Shown one piece after another: positions 8,022 through 15,613 of a stretch of 64,000 nt of DNA. Every line of letters begins with the position of its first letter. Position 1 is the stretch's first letter. The notes beneath the pieces are model-generated. The model saw only the letters and a list, made by a program, of their open reading frames with translations, was not told the DNA's origin and did no database searches. Made by a program: the position numbers and the translations under genes. This stretch comes from Thermobifida halotolerans (GTDB taxonomy: Bacteria > Actinomycetota > Actinomycetes > Streptosporangiales > Streptosporangiaceae), in the NCBI RefSeq assembly GCF_003574835.2, contig NZ_CP063196.1:3162001-3226000 (forward strand), given 5' to 3'.

Positions 8022-8825
8022 TCAGCGGGTCAGTTCGTAGCAGGCGATGGCCGCCGCGGCGGTGACGTTGAGGGAGTCGACGTCGCGCGCGGCCATGGGG
8101 ATGCGGGCCCGGACGTCGGCCTGCCCCAGCCACCGGGTGGACAGCCCGTCCCCCTCCGCCCCCAGCAGCAGCGCGTACCTGCCTTCTCCCTCCCCGACCG
8201 CCTCGGCCAGCGTCACCGCGTCCGGCGCGGGAGTCAGCGCCAGCAGGGTGAAGCCACGTCGACGCAGGTCGTCGAGTCCGCCGTACCAGTCGTCGAGCCG
8301 GGCGTAGGGAAGAGTGAAGACCGCTCCCATGGACACCTTGATCGCGCGCCGGTACAGCGGGTCGGCGCAGCGGGGGGCCAGCACGGCCGCGTCGACGCCC
8401 AGGCCGGCGGCGCTGCGGAAGATCGCGCCCACGTTGGTGTGGTCGACGATGTCCTCCAGGACCACGACGCGGCGCGCGTCCGCGACCACCTCGTCCACGC
8501 CGGGCAGCGGCTCGCGGTGGAAGGAGGCCAGGACGCCGCGGTGCAGGTGGAAGCCGACCAGTTGCTCGGCGACCGCGTCGTCGACCACGTACACCGGGGC
8601 CCCGAGGGCGCCGATGACGTCGTCCAGCGCCGCTCGGCGGCGGCGGGTGAGCAGCAGCGACCGCGGACGGTACCCGGCACGCAGCGCGCGGCGCACCACC
8701 TTCTCCCCCTCTGCCAGGAACAGCCCGTGTTCGGCCTCCAGGCTCCTGCGGAGGTTGCTGTCGCGCAACCGCACGTAGTCGGCCAACCGGTCGTCGGCCG
8801 CATCGGCCACCTCGATGACGCTCAC
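8022..8825 (-). CDS. TrmH/SpoU-family RNA 2'-O-methyltransferase
   Basis: This 267-residue SPOUT methyltransferase uses SAM to methylate 2'-OH groups of tRNA or rRNA. The N-terminal 90 residues form the substrate-binding domain (LRRSLEAEHGLFLAEGEKVVRRAL). The catalytic knot has motif 1 DHTNVGAIFRSAAGLG (Asn and catalytic Arg, about residues 150-165), motif 2 LLLGAEGDGLS (about 218-228) and motif 3 IPMAARDVDSLNVTAAAAI (about 240-258). The exact target nucleotide cannot be inferred. It lies tail-to-tail with the lipid kinase and is separated by 23 bp from the upstream inhibitor-like gene on the same strand. Confidence 0.92.
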   Translation of the reverse strand: MSVIEVADAADDRLADYVRLRDSNLRRSLEAEHGLFLAEGEKVVRRALRAGYRPRSLLLTRRRRAALDDVIGALGAPVYVVDDAVAEQLVGFHLHRGVLASFHREPLPGVDEVVADARRVVVLEDIVDHTNVGAIFRSAAGLGVDAAVLAPRCADPLYRRAIKVSMGAVFTLPYARLDDWYGGLDDLRRRGFTLLALTPAPDAVTLAEAVGEGEGRYALLLGAEGDGLSTRWLGQADVRARIPMAARDVDSLNVTAAAAIACYELTR

Positions 8826-8848
8826 GGCCCCATTGTCGCCGAGGCGGG

Positions 8849-9352
8849 CTAGTCGCGCAGTTCGACCAGTGGCCTGAGGCGCTGCCAGCGGGCCTCCTCG
8901 CAGGAGCCGACCCGGGTGACCTCGGTGTCGATCCGCACGTCGTTCCAGGTTCCGGTGACGACGGCGGTCTCCGGACCGTACACGTCGTCGGTGCAGATGG
9001 CGCCCGGGGCGACCTCCTCGAAGGGACCGGCCTCGTCCTCCTCTTCGGTGCTGGCGGCCAGTTGGGTGCAGACGGAGGGGTCGGAGAGGGGGTCACCGGT
9101 GCAGTCGAGACGCTGTTCGTAGGACTCCTCGCCGTCGTCCACCCGCACCTCGAGGCTCGCCACGGGCGAGTCCGGCAGTCCGGAGAGCCCGCTCATGGTC
9201 TGGGCCGCGGCCTCGGCCCGGATGTCGGGCACGGTCACGAAGGAGGCGCCCACCACGGCGGTGTAGACAACCGCTCCGCCCAGGCAGAGCGAACCGAGCA
9301 CGGCACTGCCGACCGTGCCACGGAATTCCCGACGAGCGCCCAGCTTGGACAT
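8849..9352 (-). CDS. Membrane-anchored protein similar to subtilisin inhibitor (SSI) family
   Basis: This is a 167-residue protein. I choose ATG 9352 because GAGGA lies 5 nt upstream; the ATG at 9358 overlaps that site. A hydrophobic segment (about residues 15-40, SAVLGSLCLGGAVVYTAVVGAS) is a signal or membrane anchor. The rest has four Cys spaced as in Streptomyces subtilisin inhibitors (LDCTGDP, SVCTQL, ICTDDVYGP, SCEEARW) plus a TAVVTGTWNDV-like strand. The residues after the third Cys (TDD) are not those of a classical reactive-site loop, so inhibitory activity is doubtful. An acidic insert (STEEEDEAG) is unusual. It is upstream of the methyltransferase on the same strand and may share its transcript. 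Confidence 0.7.
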   Translation of the reverse strand: MSKLGARREFRGTVGSAVLGSLCLGGAVVYTAVVGASFVTVPDIRAEAAAQTMSGLSGLPDSPVASLEVRVDDGEESYEQRLDCTGDPLSDPSVCTQLAASTEEEDEAGPFEEVAPGAICTDDVYGPETAVVTGTWNDVRIDTEVTRVGSCEEARWQRLRPLVELRD

Positions 9353-9988
9353 GGCCATCCTCTAAGAAGTCGAGCGATTCCGAATGGCCACGGCGGAGGT
9401 CTCCACCACGGCCGCCTCATCCCGCGACCCCCACCTCGCCGCCGGACCGGTCGGGTGTGCCACCAACGCCCCCGGCACAAACGCCACAACCGTGCGCATC
9501 CAGCACGCGAATCCCAGAAATCGACTGGCGCGAGCGATTCGTCATCCTAGCCCCGGTTTTCCCACGGCGGCATCCCGCCTTCGTCGCCACGGCGGCCGAC
9601 ACGCTGTCAGCACGGGGATGGGGGGGTTCCCATCCTGGGGGACAGGGCTGCGACCACGCCCCCCGCCCCCCAGCAGCGAGACGAAGGTCACAGCACGCAC
9701 AGTCCCCGCCGGAGCCGATGCCGCCAGGAGGGCGGACTCCGGCCGCGGGCACCCCCGCCGCCCCACCGGTCATCACGTTTCGATAACTCACCGCGGACCC
9801 CACCGGACACTCCGACAAGCGGCGAACGATCTCCCATACCCCCCTGTAGGGCACAAATCACACATCTTCCCGCCCCCGGCCGCCGTCGCTCCCCTCCGCC
9901 CGCCCCCGCTGGCTGCCCTTTGTCCGAATCGCCGACTTGAGTACCGTTCCTCCTCAAACCCATCGGTAACAACTCCCGTGAGGTCATC
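9353..9988. other. Divergent intergenic region
   Basis: This 636-bp spacer lies between the inhibitor-like gene (minus) and the VWA gene (plus) and must hold both promoters. It has a short hairpin, GGATGGG (9616-9622) with CCCATCC (9629-9635), next to a run of seven G. Open frames crossing it are Pro/Arg-rich and lack ribosome-binding sites. Nothing else is recognised. Confidence 0.4.
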
Positions 9989-11746
9989 TTGGGACGCCAT
10001 CGCGGAACCAGCGCAGACGACCACGTCTCCGAGCCACGCCGCCGGGCGAGCCGGCGGCGGCGCCGCGGCACCGGACGTGCCCTCGCCGCGTTCGCCGCCG
10101 CGCTCGCCATCCTCGTCGGCCTCGGAGTCACCGGCTACTTCGTCCTGGACGGCAGGAGCGGCTGCGAGGACACCCCGCTGCAGGTCGCCGCGGCACCGGA
10201 GATCGCCCCCGTGCTCACCCACCTGGCCGCCGACTTCAACAGCGGCGAGCACACCGGCGGCCGGTGCGCGACCGTGGAGGTGCGCGGCGTGGACTCGGCC
10301 GACGTCGCCTACAGCATGACCGGCGCCGGACCGACCACGGGCGGGGCGGACTCCCAGGTGTGGATCCCCGACTCCACCCTGTGGGTCAAGGTCGTCCAGC
10401 GCGACGCGGACGACAACGCCGTCGTCAGCACCGGCACGTCCGTGGCCCGCTCCCCCCTGGTGCTGGTGACGACCGCGGGGAACGCCGCCGACGCCGAAAC
10501 CCCGCTGTCCTGGGACAACCTGGTGCAGACCGAGGCGCTGGCCGGCCAGGAGTCGCTCCCCTACCAGGTGCACGTGGTCGACCCGGTCAACAGCTCCTCC
10601 GGGCTCGCCACACTCGCGCTCGTCAGCAACGCCATCGGAGACGAGGAAGCGGCCCAGACCCGGTTCATCGCCGCCCTGCAGGGGCTCCAGAAGTCGGTCG
10701 CCGCCGACGAGGAGGCCGCCCTCACCGTGCTCGGCGAGACCGCGGACAGCGAGGAGAAGGCACCGCTGCTGGTGCTGAGCGAGCAGGCCGCCTGGCGGCA
10801 CAGCACCGAGGGCTCCGGTCCCGGGACAAGCGTCGTCTATCCCGAGGGCGGCACCTACACGCTGGACTACCCCTACGTCCTGCGCACCGACGACCCGGAG
10901 GTCCAACTCGCCGCCGAGAGGTTCCGCGCTTTCCTCACCGGCCAGGAGGCGCAGCAGGCCATCCGCGCCGACGGGTTCCGCTCCACCGACGACACGATCG
11001 ACCCGACCGTGCTCACCGAGGACCTCGGCTTCCGCTCCGAGCACCCGGGAGAACTGCCCGTGCCCAGCGACCAGGCGACCAGGTCGCTGATCCAGGCCTG
11101 GAACCAGCTCAAACTCGGCACCCGACTGCTCACCGTGGTGGACATCTCCGGCTCCATGGCCGAATTCGTCCCCGGCACCGGACTCACCCGCATGCAGGTC
11201 ACCAGCGCGGCCGCCACCCAGGGCCTCACCCTGTTCCCGCCCGACGCCGAGATGGGGCTCTGGGAGTTCTCGGTCCGGCTCGACGGCGACCTGGACCACC
11301 GCGAGACAGTTCCGATCCGTCCACTGGACACCGAGGTCGACGGCGGCACCCAGCACGAGGTGCTGACCGCGGCGCTGACCGGCCTGCAACCCAAGCCGGA
11401 CGGCGACACCGGCCTGTACGACACGATCCTGGCCGCCTACCAGGAGATGACCGAGACCTACCGGGCGGACCGGGTGAACACCCTCCTGGTGCTCACCGAC
11501 GGCAACAACGACGACGACGACAGCATCTCCCTGGAGGATCTGCTGGTCCGGTTGGAGGAGACGTACCTCCCCGACCGCCCGGTGAGCATCATCGCCATCT
11601 CCTTCGGGCCCGACGTGGACCCCGAGCCGCTGGAACGGATCGCCGAGGCCACCAACGGCGCGGCCTACGCCACGGAGGACCCCACCGAGATCGGCGAGAT
11701 CTTCCTGAGCGTCTTCGCCCTGCGCATCTCCGACCAGGAGGGGTAG
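9989..11746 (+). CDS. Membrane-anchored protein with substrate-binding-like and VWA domains
   Basis: The 585-residue protein starts at TTG 9989 with GTGAGG upstream. A basic N-terminus (RRRASRRRRRGTGR) and one hydrophobic helix (about 30-54) suggest a membrane anchor with the bulk outside. Residues about 60-350 resemble extracellular solute-binding proteins (VWIPDSTLWV, VVDPVNSSSGLATLALV). Residues about 380-580 are a von Willebrand factor A domain with an intact MIDAS: DISGSM (about 387-392), a downstream Thr, and LVLTDGNNDDDD. This architecture is known in actinobacteria and probably binds metal-dependent partners at the cell surface. The ligand is unknown. It is transcribed alone. Confidence 0.85.
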   Translation: MGRHRGTSADDHVSEPRRRASRRRRRGTGRALAAFAAALAILVGLGVTGYFVLDGRSGCEDTPLQVAAAPEIAPVLTHLAADFNSGEHTGGRCATVEVRGVDSADVAYSMTGAGPTTGGADSQVWIPDSTLWVKVVQRDADDNAVVSTGTSVARSPLVLVTTAGNAADAETPLSWDNLVQTEALAGQESLPYQVHVVDPVNSSSGLATLALVSNAIGDEEAAQTRFIAALQGLQKSVAADEEAALTVLGETADSEEKAPLLVLSEQAAWRHSTEGSGPGTSVVYPEGGTYTLDYPYVLRTDDPEVQLAAERFRAFLTGQEAQQAIRADGFRSTDDTIDPTVLTEDLGFRSEHPGELPVPSDQATRSLIQAWNQLKLGTRLLTVVDISGSMAEFVPGTGLTRMQVTSAAATQGLTLFPPDAEMGLWEFSVRLDGDLDHRETVPIRPLDTEVDGGTQHEVLTAALTGLQPKPDGDTGLYDTILAAYQEMTETYRADRVNTLLVLTDGNNDDDDSISLEDLLVRLEETYLPDRPVSIIAISFGPDVDPEPLERIAEATNGAAYATEDPTEIGEIFLSVFALRISDQEG

Positions 11747-11764
11747 GGCCGCTGCCACGCGGCC
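11747..11764 (+). terminator. Hairpin directly after VWA gene
   Basis: GGCCGC (11747-11752) pairs with GCGGCC (11759-11764), 6-nt loop, beginning immediately after the stop codon. The stem is short and has no U-run. Confidence 0.4.
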
Positions 11765-11906
11765 GGGAGGTCGGGCGCGGGAAGGTCCGGGGGACCTCGG
11801 TCCCGGCTGCCCTGGGATCTCCCGGAGCCGAGGCCGCCAGCCCTCCGGGGGTGACCGGACGGATAGACCCTCCTTGCCGGGGGATGCCGTCTATGGACTT
11901 GCCGCA

Positions 11907-11920
11907 CGTATTCGCATACG
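11907..11920. promoter_or_regulatory. Small dyad upstream of the amidase-like gene
   Basis: CGTAT (11907-11911) and ATACG (11916-11920) flank a 4-bp centre, 44 bp upstream of the 11964 start, in a locally AT-richer stretch. It could be an operator. The evidence is only symmetry and position. Confidence 0.25.
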
Positions 11921-11963
11921 CAGTGGTTTGCGGAGTATGTGGACCCACTGAGAGGTGGCCGAC

Positions 11964-12611
11964 ATGGCCAACGCCTGGATGCCCGGCGCCAGAAGGGTGA
12001 CCGGCACAGTGCCCGCGGGACGCAGCCGCGGCGGAGCGCCGCGCGCGGTCTGGTGTGTGAGCGAGTCCGATCCCGACCGGTGGTCCGCGCGTGCGGCCGC
12101 GCGGCAGCTCGACCGCACGGGGCGCACCGCCCATCTGGTGTGGAACCCGGTGACCGGCGACATCGCGCAGCTCCTCCCGGCCACCGCGGCCGCCGCAGGC
12201 CAACTCACCCCCGCCGGGAGCGTCGACCGGGCGCTGGAGGGCCGTGTCTGCATCCTCGTCCAGGTCGTCGGCCGCTCCCCGGCTCCCTTCACCGACAGCC
12301 CGCTCAACGGGCTCACCGCCATCCTCGACTGGCTGGACTCCTGGGAGATCCCCCGGTCCTGGCCCGCAGGACCTCCCGGGCCGCTGCCCCCGCACCGGGA
12401 CGACGCCGACCGGGAACGCCTGTGGGCGCAGGGAGGACACTTCGGCCACTCCCAGGTTCCCGGTTCCGCGGCCGACGGCCCCGGAGCGATCGACGTCGAA
12501 CGGATGCGCGACGGCCGGCTGCCCCGTCCCCGGCAGGAGCGTCCCGTCGCGTCAACGGCCCCGTCCCCCTCCAACGGGACGCGGTCCCGCCCCGTGCCCC
12601 GACACGATTGA
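11964..12611 (+). CDS. Amidase_2-like (PGRP-fold) hypothetical protein without signal peptide
   Basis: This is a 215-residue protein. ATG 11964 is preceded by GAGGTGG at good spacing; a GTG 9 bp upstream is possible. The order of elements resembles N-acetylmuramoyl-L-alanine amidases: 'RTAHLVWNPVTGDIAQLLP', 'GRVCILVQVVG', 'LNGLTAILDWLDSW', then 'GHFGHSQVPG' and 'GPGAIDVERM', which align with the usual GHRDV and DPGP elements. The first zinc-ligand His of true amidases is not evident, so catalysis is uncertain. There is no export signal, which suggests a cytoplasmic or phage-derived origin. The last 40 residues are Pro/Arg/Ser-rich. It is 79 bp upstream of the DUF2510 gene. Confidence 0.6.
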   Translation: MANAWMPGARRVTGTVPAGRSRGGAPRAVWCVSESDPDRWSARAAARQLDRTGRTAHLVWNPVTGDIAQLLPATAAAAGQLTPAGSVDRALEGRVCILVQVVGRSPAPFTDSPLNGLTAILDWLDSWEIPRSWPAGPPGPLPPHRDDADRERLWAQGGHFGHSQVPGSAADGPGAIDVERMRDGRLPRPRQERPVASTAPSPSNGTRSRPVPRHD

Positions 12612-12677
12612 ACCGTCCGCATTGCGGCGGTGACGGGCGCAAACACCCTTGTGGTCCTGCCGAGTCCGAAAACCCTC

Positions 12678-12683
12678 TAGTCT
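12678..12683 (+). promoter_or_regulatory. -10 element of an apparently leaderless promoter
   Basis: TAGTCT fits the actinobacterial TAnnnT -10 pattern and ends 7 nt before ATG 12691, which has no Shine-Dalgarno sequence. This arrangement suggests transcription starts at the initiation codon. No convincing -35 is seen. Confidence 0.45.
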
Positions 12684-12690
12684 GTCGCCC

Positions 12691-14304
12691 ATGGGTGGAT
12701 CGATCGAGCCAGGCTGGTACGCGGATCCCGAAGGAACTCCGGACCAGCTCCGTTGGTGGAACGGCAGCGAGTGGACGCAGCACGTCCGCACGCTGTCCGA
12801 GTTCACCTCAGATCAGCACGCCGCCGAAGGCTCGGCGGCAACCGAGAACCTGACCGACTCGGGCGACGGGACCGGCCCTGACCAGGCGACCGTCGATCTC
12901 AGCGGCGGCCCCTCCCCCGTCGACGCCACCATGCGCATCGACCCCCCGGCGGCCCCCACCCCCGACCACGACGACGAACCCACCGCCGACCTCTCCCCGC
13001 AGGCTCCCCCGACGGACCACGCCGACCAGGCGACCGTCGATCTCAGCGGCGGCCCCTCCCCCGTCGACGCCACCATGCGCATCGACCCCCCGGCGGCCCC
13101 CACCCCCGACCACGACGACGAACCCACCGCCGACCTCTCCCCGCAGGCTCCCCCGACGGACCACGCCGACCAGGCGACCGTCGATCTCAGCGGCGGCCCC
13201 TCCCCCGTCGACGCCACCATGCGCATCGACCCCCCGGCCGCCCCCACCCCCGACCACGACGACGAACCCACCGCCGACCTCTCCCCGGATGCCCCCGGCT
13301 CCCGCCTCCCCGGTGACGCGGGAGCCGACGACGCTCCGAAGACCGCGGTGTTCACCCCCGACGACGCGCCCCGGACCGCGGTGTTCAACCCCGGCGATCC
13401 GATGTTCACGCAGGCGGCCGAGGGCGGGAGCGCCGAGGAGGACAAGGACGGCGGCAAGTTCAACAAGTTCCTCGGCAACCTCAGGGAGGGAATCCAGGAC
13501 TACCGGGCCGAACTGGCCGAGGAACGGAAGAAGCGCCAGGAGGAGCAGCACCGCAGGGCCGAGAAGGAGGCGGAGGAGCGTCGCAGGCGCGCCGAGGAGG
13601 AGCAGCGGCGCGAGCAGGAGGCCCAGGCCGCCCGCGCGTCCGCTCCGGAGGGCTCCTCCCCCCACCGGCCGGGTGACTCCGGCACCGGAGAGCCCCCCGC
13701 GGACCGCGCACGTCCGGCAACCGCCCCCTCGGGGCCCACCCCTGGCCACGCCCCCTCCGGCCCCAACGCCGGTTATCCGCCGGTCTCCCCTCCCAAGCAG
13801 ACCCCCCACCCCGGCGCCCCCCAGCGGCCGTACCCGTATCCGCCGCAGACAGGACCGCAGCAGGGCTCCGTACCGGCCTACCCGGCGCAGCAGTACCCAC
13901 CCTCCCGTCCGAATCCGGCGTCCCCGCCACACCAGCCGGTGCGCGGGCACGGCGCGGCACCGTCCCCGTCCGGGGGCTACCCCGCGGTTCCCCCCGGCCG
14001 CCCGCCGCAGGGTCAGATGCCCGTGCCGTACAACCGCGGCGGTCAGCCCCCGCGGGGAGTGCCCGGACAGCCCCAGGTTCCCGGACGGCCCCAGTGGGGC
14101 CCCGGTCAGGGCGGAAGCCCGTACCCGACACAGCCTCCCGCCCCCCGGAAGAAGAAGGGCGGCTGCTGCGGCTGCGGCTGCGCCTCCATGCTCATCATCC
14201 TCGTGGTTGTGCTGGTGGCCTTCGGGCTCGGCACCTACCTGTGGCTTGAGGAGAACGGACTGCTGGTCGCGATCTTCGGACACCCGAGCCTCGTGGGCCT
14301 GTGA
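12691..14304 (+). CDS. DUF2510 membrane protein with tandem acidic repeats and Pro-rich region
   Basis: The 537-residue protein starts at ATG 12691 (MGGSIEPGWYADPEG). Residues 1-40 are a DUF2510 domain (PGWYADP, LRWWNGSEWT), common near the N-terminus of actinobacterial membrane proteins. Residues about 64-200 are three 48-residue repeats containing SGGPSPVDATMRIDPP and DHDDEPTADLSP. Residues about 265-310 form a charged coiled coil (EERKKRQEEQHRRAEKEAEE). A long Pro/Gln/Tyr-rich stretch follows (about 325-485). A KKKGGCCGCGC motif then precedes one C-terminal transmembrane helix (IILVVVLVAFGLGTYLWL). The repeats and coiled coil are probably cytoplasmic, making it a membrane-tethered scaffold. 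Function is unknown. Confidence 0.8.
   Translation: MGGSIEPGWYADPEGTPDQLRWWNGSEWTQHVRTLSEFTSDQHAAEGSAATENLTDSGDGTGPDQATVDLSGGPSPVDATMRIDPPAAPTPDHDDEPTADLSPQAPPTDHADQATVDLSGGPSPVDATMRIDPPAAPTPDHDDEPTADLSPQAPPTDHADQATVDLSGGPSPVDATMRIDPPAAPTPDHDDEPTADLSPDAPGSRLPGDAGADDAPKTAVFTPDDAPRTAVFNPGDPMFTQAAEGGSAEEDKDGGKFNKFLGNLREGIQDYRAELAEERKKRQEEQHRRAEKEAEERRRRAEEEQRREQEAQAARASAPEGSSPHRPGDSGTGEPPADRARPATAPSGPTPGHAPSGPNAGYPPVSPPKQTPHPGAPQRPYPYPPQTGPQQGSVPAYPAQQYPPSRPNPASPPHQPVRGHGAAPSPSGGYPAVPPGRPPQGQMPVPYNRGGQPPRGVPGQPQVPGRPQWGPGQGGSPYPTQPPAPRKKKGGCCGCGCASMLIILVVVLVAFGLGTYLWLEENGLLVAIFGHPSLVGL
12880..13287 (+). repeat. Three tandem 144-bp coding repeats
   Basis: Copies begin at 12880, 13024 and 13168 with a constant period of 144 bp (48 codons). 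The first two are essentially identical at the DNA level. The third differs by a synonymous-type change and diverges after 13287. The near-identity of synonymous positions points to recent duplication or ongoing unequal exchange, so copy number probably varies among strains. Confidence 0.95.
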
Positions 14305-14385
14305 CACCGGTCTGCCTGCGCCCCGCGGCGGGCGGGAGCGCAGGCAGACGCCGTCGGCGGGGGACTGGACGTAGGGGAAAAGTTC

Positions 14386-14391
14386 TAAGCT
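14386..14391 (+). promoter_or_regulatory. -10 element of a leaderless orn promoter
   Basis: TAAGCT matches TAnnnT and ends 7 nt before ATG 14399, with no Shine-Dalgarno sequence between. The arrangement is the same as for the DUF2510 gene upstream. Confidence 0.45.
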
Positions 14392-14398
14392 ATCCCCC

Positions 14399-15034
14399 AT
14401 GAACGACAGCCTGGTGTGGATCGACTGTGAGATGACAGGGCTCGATCTGAAGAAGGACGCGCTGATCGAAGTGGCCTGTCTCATCACGGACGGCGAACTC
14501 AACCAGCTCGACGAGGGCATCGACGTGGTCATCAAGCCGCCGCAGGCGGCGCTGGACCAGATGGGCGAGTTCGTCACCCGGATGCACACCACGTCGGGAC
14601 TGCTGGCCGAACTCGACAACGGGGTGACCCTGACCGAGGCCGAGCAGTTGGTCCTGGAGCACATCCGGCACCACGTCCCGGAACCGAAGAAGGTTCCGCT
14701 GTGCGGGAACTCCATCGCGACCGACCGGGCCTTCCTCGCACGTGACATGCCCCTCATCGACGAGCACCTGCACTACCGGATGGTGGACGTGTCCAGCATC
14801 AAGGAACTACTGCGCCGCTGGTACCCGCGGGTGTACTTCGCCAGTCCCGAGAAGCACGGCGGCCACCGGGCACTCGCCGACATCACCGAGAGCATCCAGG
14901 AACTGCGCTACTTCCGCGCCGCCGCCTTCGTTCCCCCGCCCGGCCCGGACAGCGCCACTGCCAAGGCCATCGCCGCCGACATCGTCGCGGGGAGAGCCGG
15001 CACCGGTGTGGGCGCCCCCACCGAAAAAGGGTGA
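14399..15034 (+). CDS. orn: Oligoribonuclease
   Basis: Orn is a 3'-5' exoribonuclease of the DEDDh family that degrades 2-5 nt RNAs, including pGpG, to mononucleotides. The 211-residue product is slightly longer than the usual ~180-200 because of an extra C-terminal tail (TAKAIAADIVAGRAGTGVG). Exo I is WIDCEMTGLDL (Asp and Glu, about residues 8-18). Exo II includes GNSIATDRAFLARDMP (Asp, about 103-118). Exo III is HRALADI (His and Asp, about 157-163). The protein is cytoplasmic, usually a dimer. The mRNA appears leaderless, and tRNA-His follows 73 bp downstream on the same strand. Confidence 0.96.
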   Translation: MNDSLVWIDCEMTGLDLKKDALIEVACLITDGELNQLDEGIDVVIKPPQAALDQMGEFVTRMHTTSGLLAELDNGVTLTEAEQLVLEHIRHHVPEPKKVPLCGNSIATDRAFLARDMPLIDEHLHYRMVDVSSIKELLRRWYPRVYFASPEKHGGHRALADITESIQELRYFRAAAFVPPPGPDSATAKAIAADIVAGRAGTGVGAPTEKG

Positions 15035-15107
15035 GCGGACCACTCCCAGAACCCGGTAGTATTCTGCTGAACGCAGACGCCGACCGCGGTCCGGCTCCGC
15101 GCTCATG

Positions 15108-15183
15108 GTGGGTGTAGCTCAGTTGGCAGAGCACCTGGTTGTGGTCCAGGTTGTCGCGGGTTCAAATCCCGTCACTCACCCCA
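15108..15183 (+). tRNA. tRNA-His (GTG anticodon)
   Basis: The gene folds as a cloverleaf. The acceptor GTGGGTG (15108-15114) pairs with CACTCAC (15173-15179) with one G-U. The anticodon stem CCTGG/CCAGG encloses anticodon GTG at 15141-15143. The T-arm is GCGGG TTCAAAT CCCGT. The discriminator C15180 is followed by an encoded CCA (15181-15183). A G at 15107 can supply the extra G-1 typical of tRNA-His. A TAGTAT hexamer at 15057-15062 may be its -10 box. Confidence 0.97.
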
Positions 15184-15185
15184 GC

Positions 15186-15209
15186 AGCCCCGGTCTGAGG
15201 ACCGGGGCT
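15186..15209 (+). terminator. Rho-independent terminator of tRNA-His
   Basis: AGCCCCGGTC (15186-15195) pairs perfectly with GACCGGGGCT (15200-15209) around a 4-nt loop and is followed by CTTCTGTTT. It starts 2 nt after the CCA end. This is the most canonical terminator in the window. Confidence 0.88.
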
Positions 15210-15613
15210 CTTCTGTTTCCACTCCCATTCGCCACCGTGTCCCCTCTCCGGGACGGGGTGGGGCCGACGCGGGCCGTCCCACTCCGTTCTTCTCCGGTCT
15301 CCCCCGCCAGGTGTCCACGCCACGCCGTACGAGTCGGGCTCCCGCCCCGGCGCGCGGTATTTCCGGGAACGTCACACGGCACTCCGTGTTCCCGAAGGAA
15401 GCGATCCCTGTCCACAGCGTCATTGTGCGGGCTTGCTTTTTCCTGTTCTGATAACGCACCGTAGAGCGTGATGTCGGCAACGGTCCTTTCGTCGAATTCA
15501 CATCCGGGGAGCCACCGCCTTCTCGTTACGATGAACCCCGCAGGATCGTTCGAGGTAACCCTCCACACCGACCAGCAACGTCCCAAGCGCCTCACCCCCT
15601 GGGAGCTTGTACC
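15210..15613. other. Intergenic region upstream of the Tad locus
   Basis: The 404-bp gap between the tRNA terminator and the first Tad-linked gene should hold the locus promoter. A 7-bp dyad (GGGACGG 15250-15256, CCGTCCC 15274-15280) with a long loop is present. Around 15360-15540 the sequence is less GC-rich. I cannot place -35/-10 boxes with confidence. Confidence 0.4.

Noticed and set aside
7000-9096. A 698-codon minus-strand frame over the lipid kinase and methyltransferase
   Set aside because: Antisense or out-of-frame reading of two recognisable genes; no motif or ribosome-binding site of its own.
9457-9786. A 109-codon plus-strand frame in the 9.4-9.8 kb spacer
   Set aside because: Pro/Ala/Arg-rich composition, no ribosome-binding site and no family resemblance.
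12880-13287. CRISPR-like repeat array
   Set aside because: Repeats are directly adjacent, 144 bp long, in frame within a coding gene and without unique spacers.
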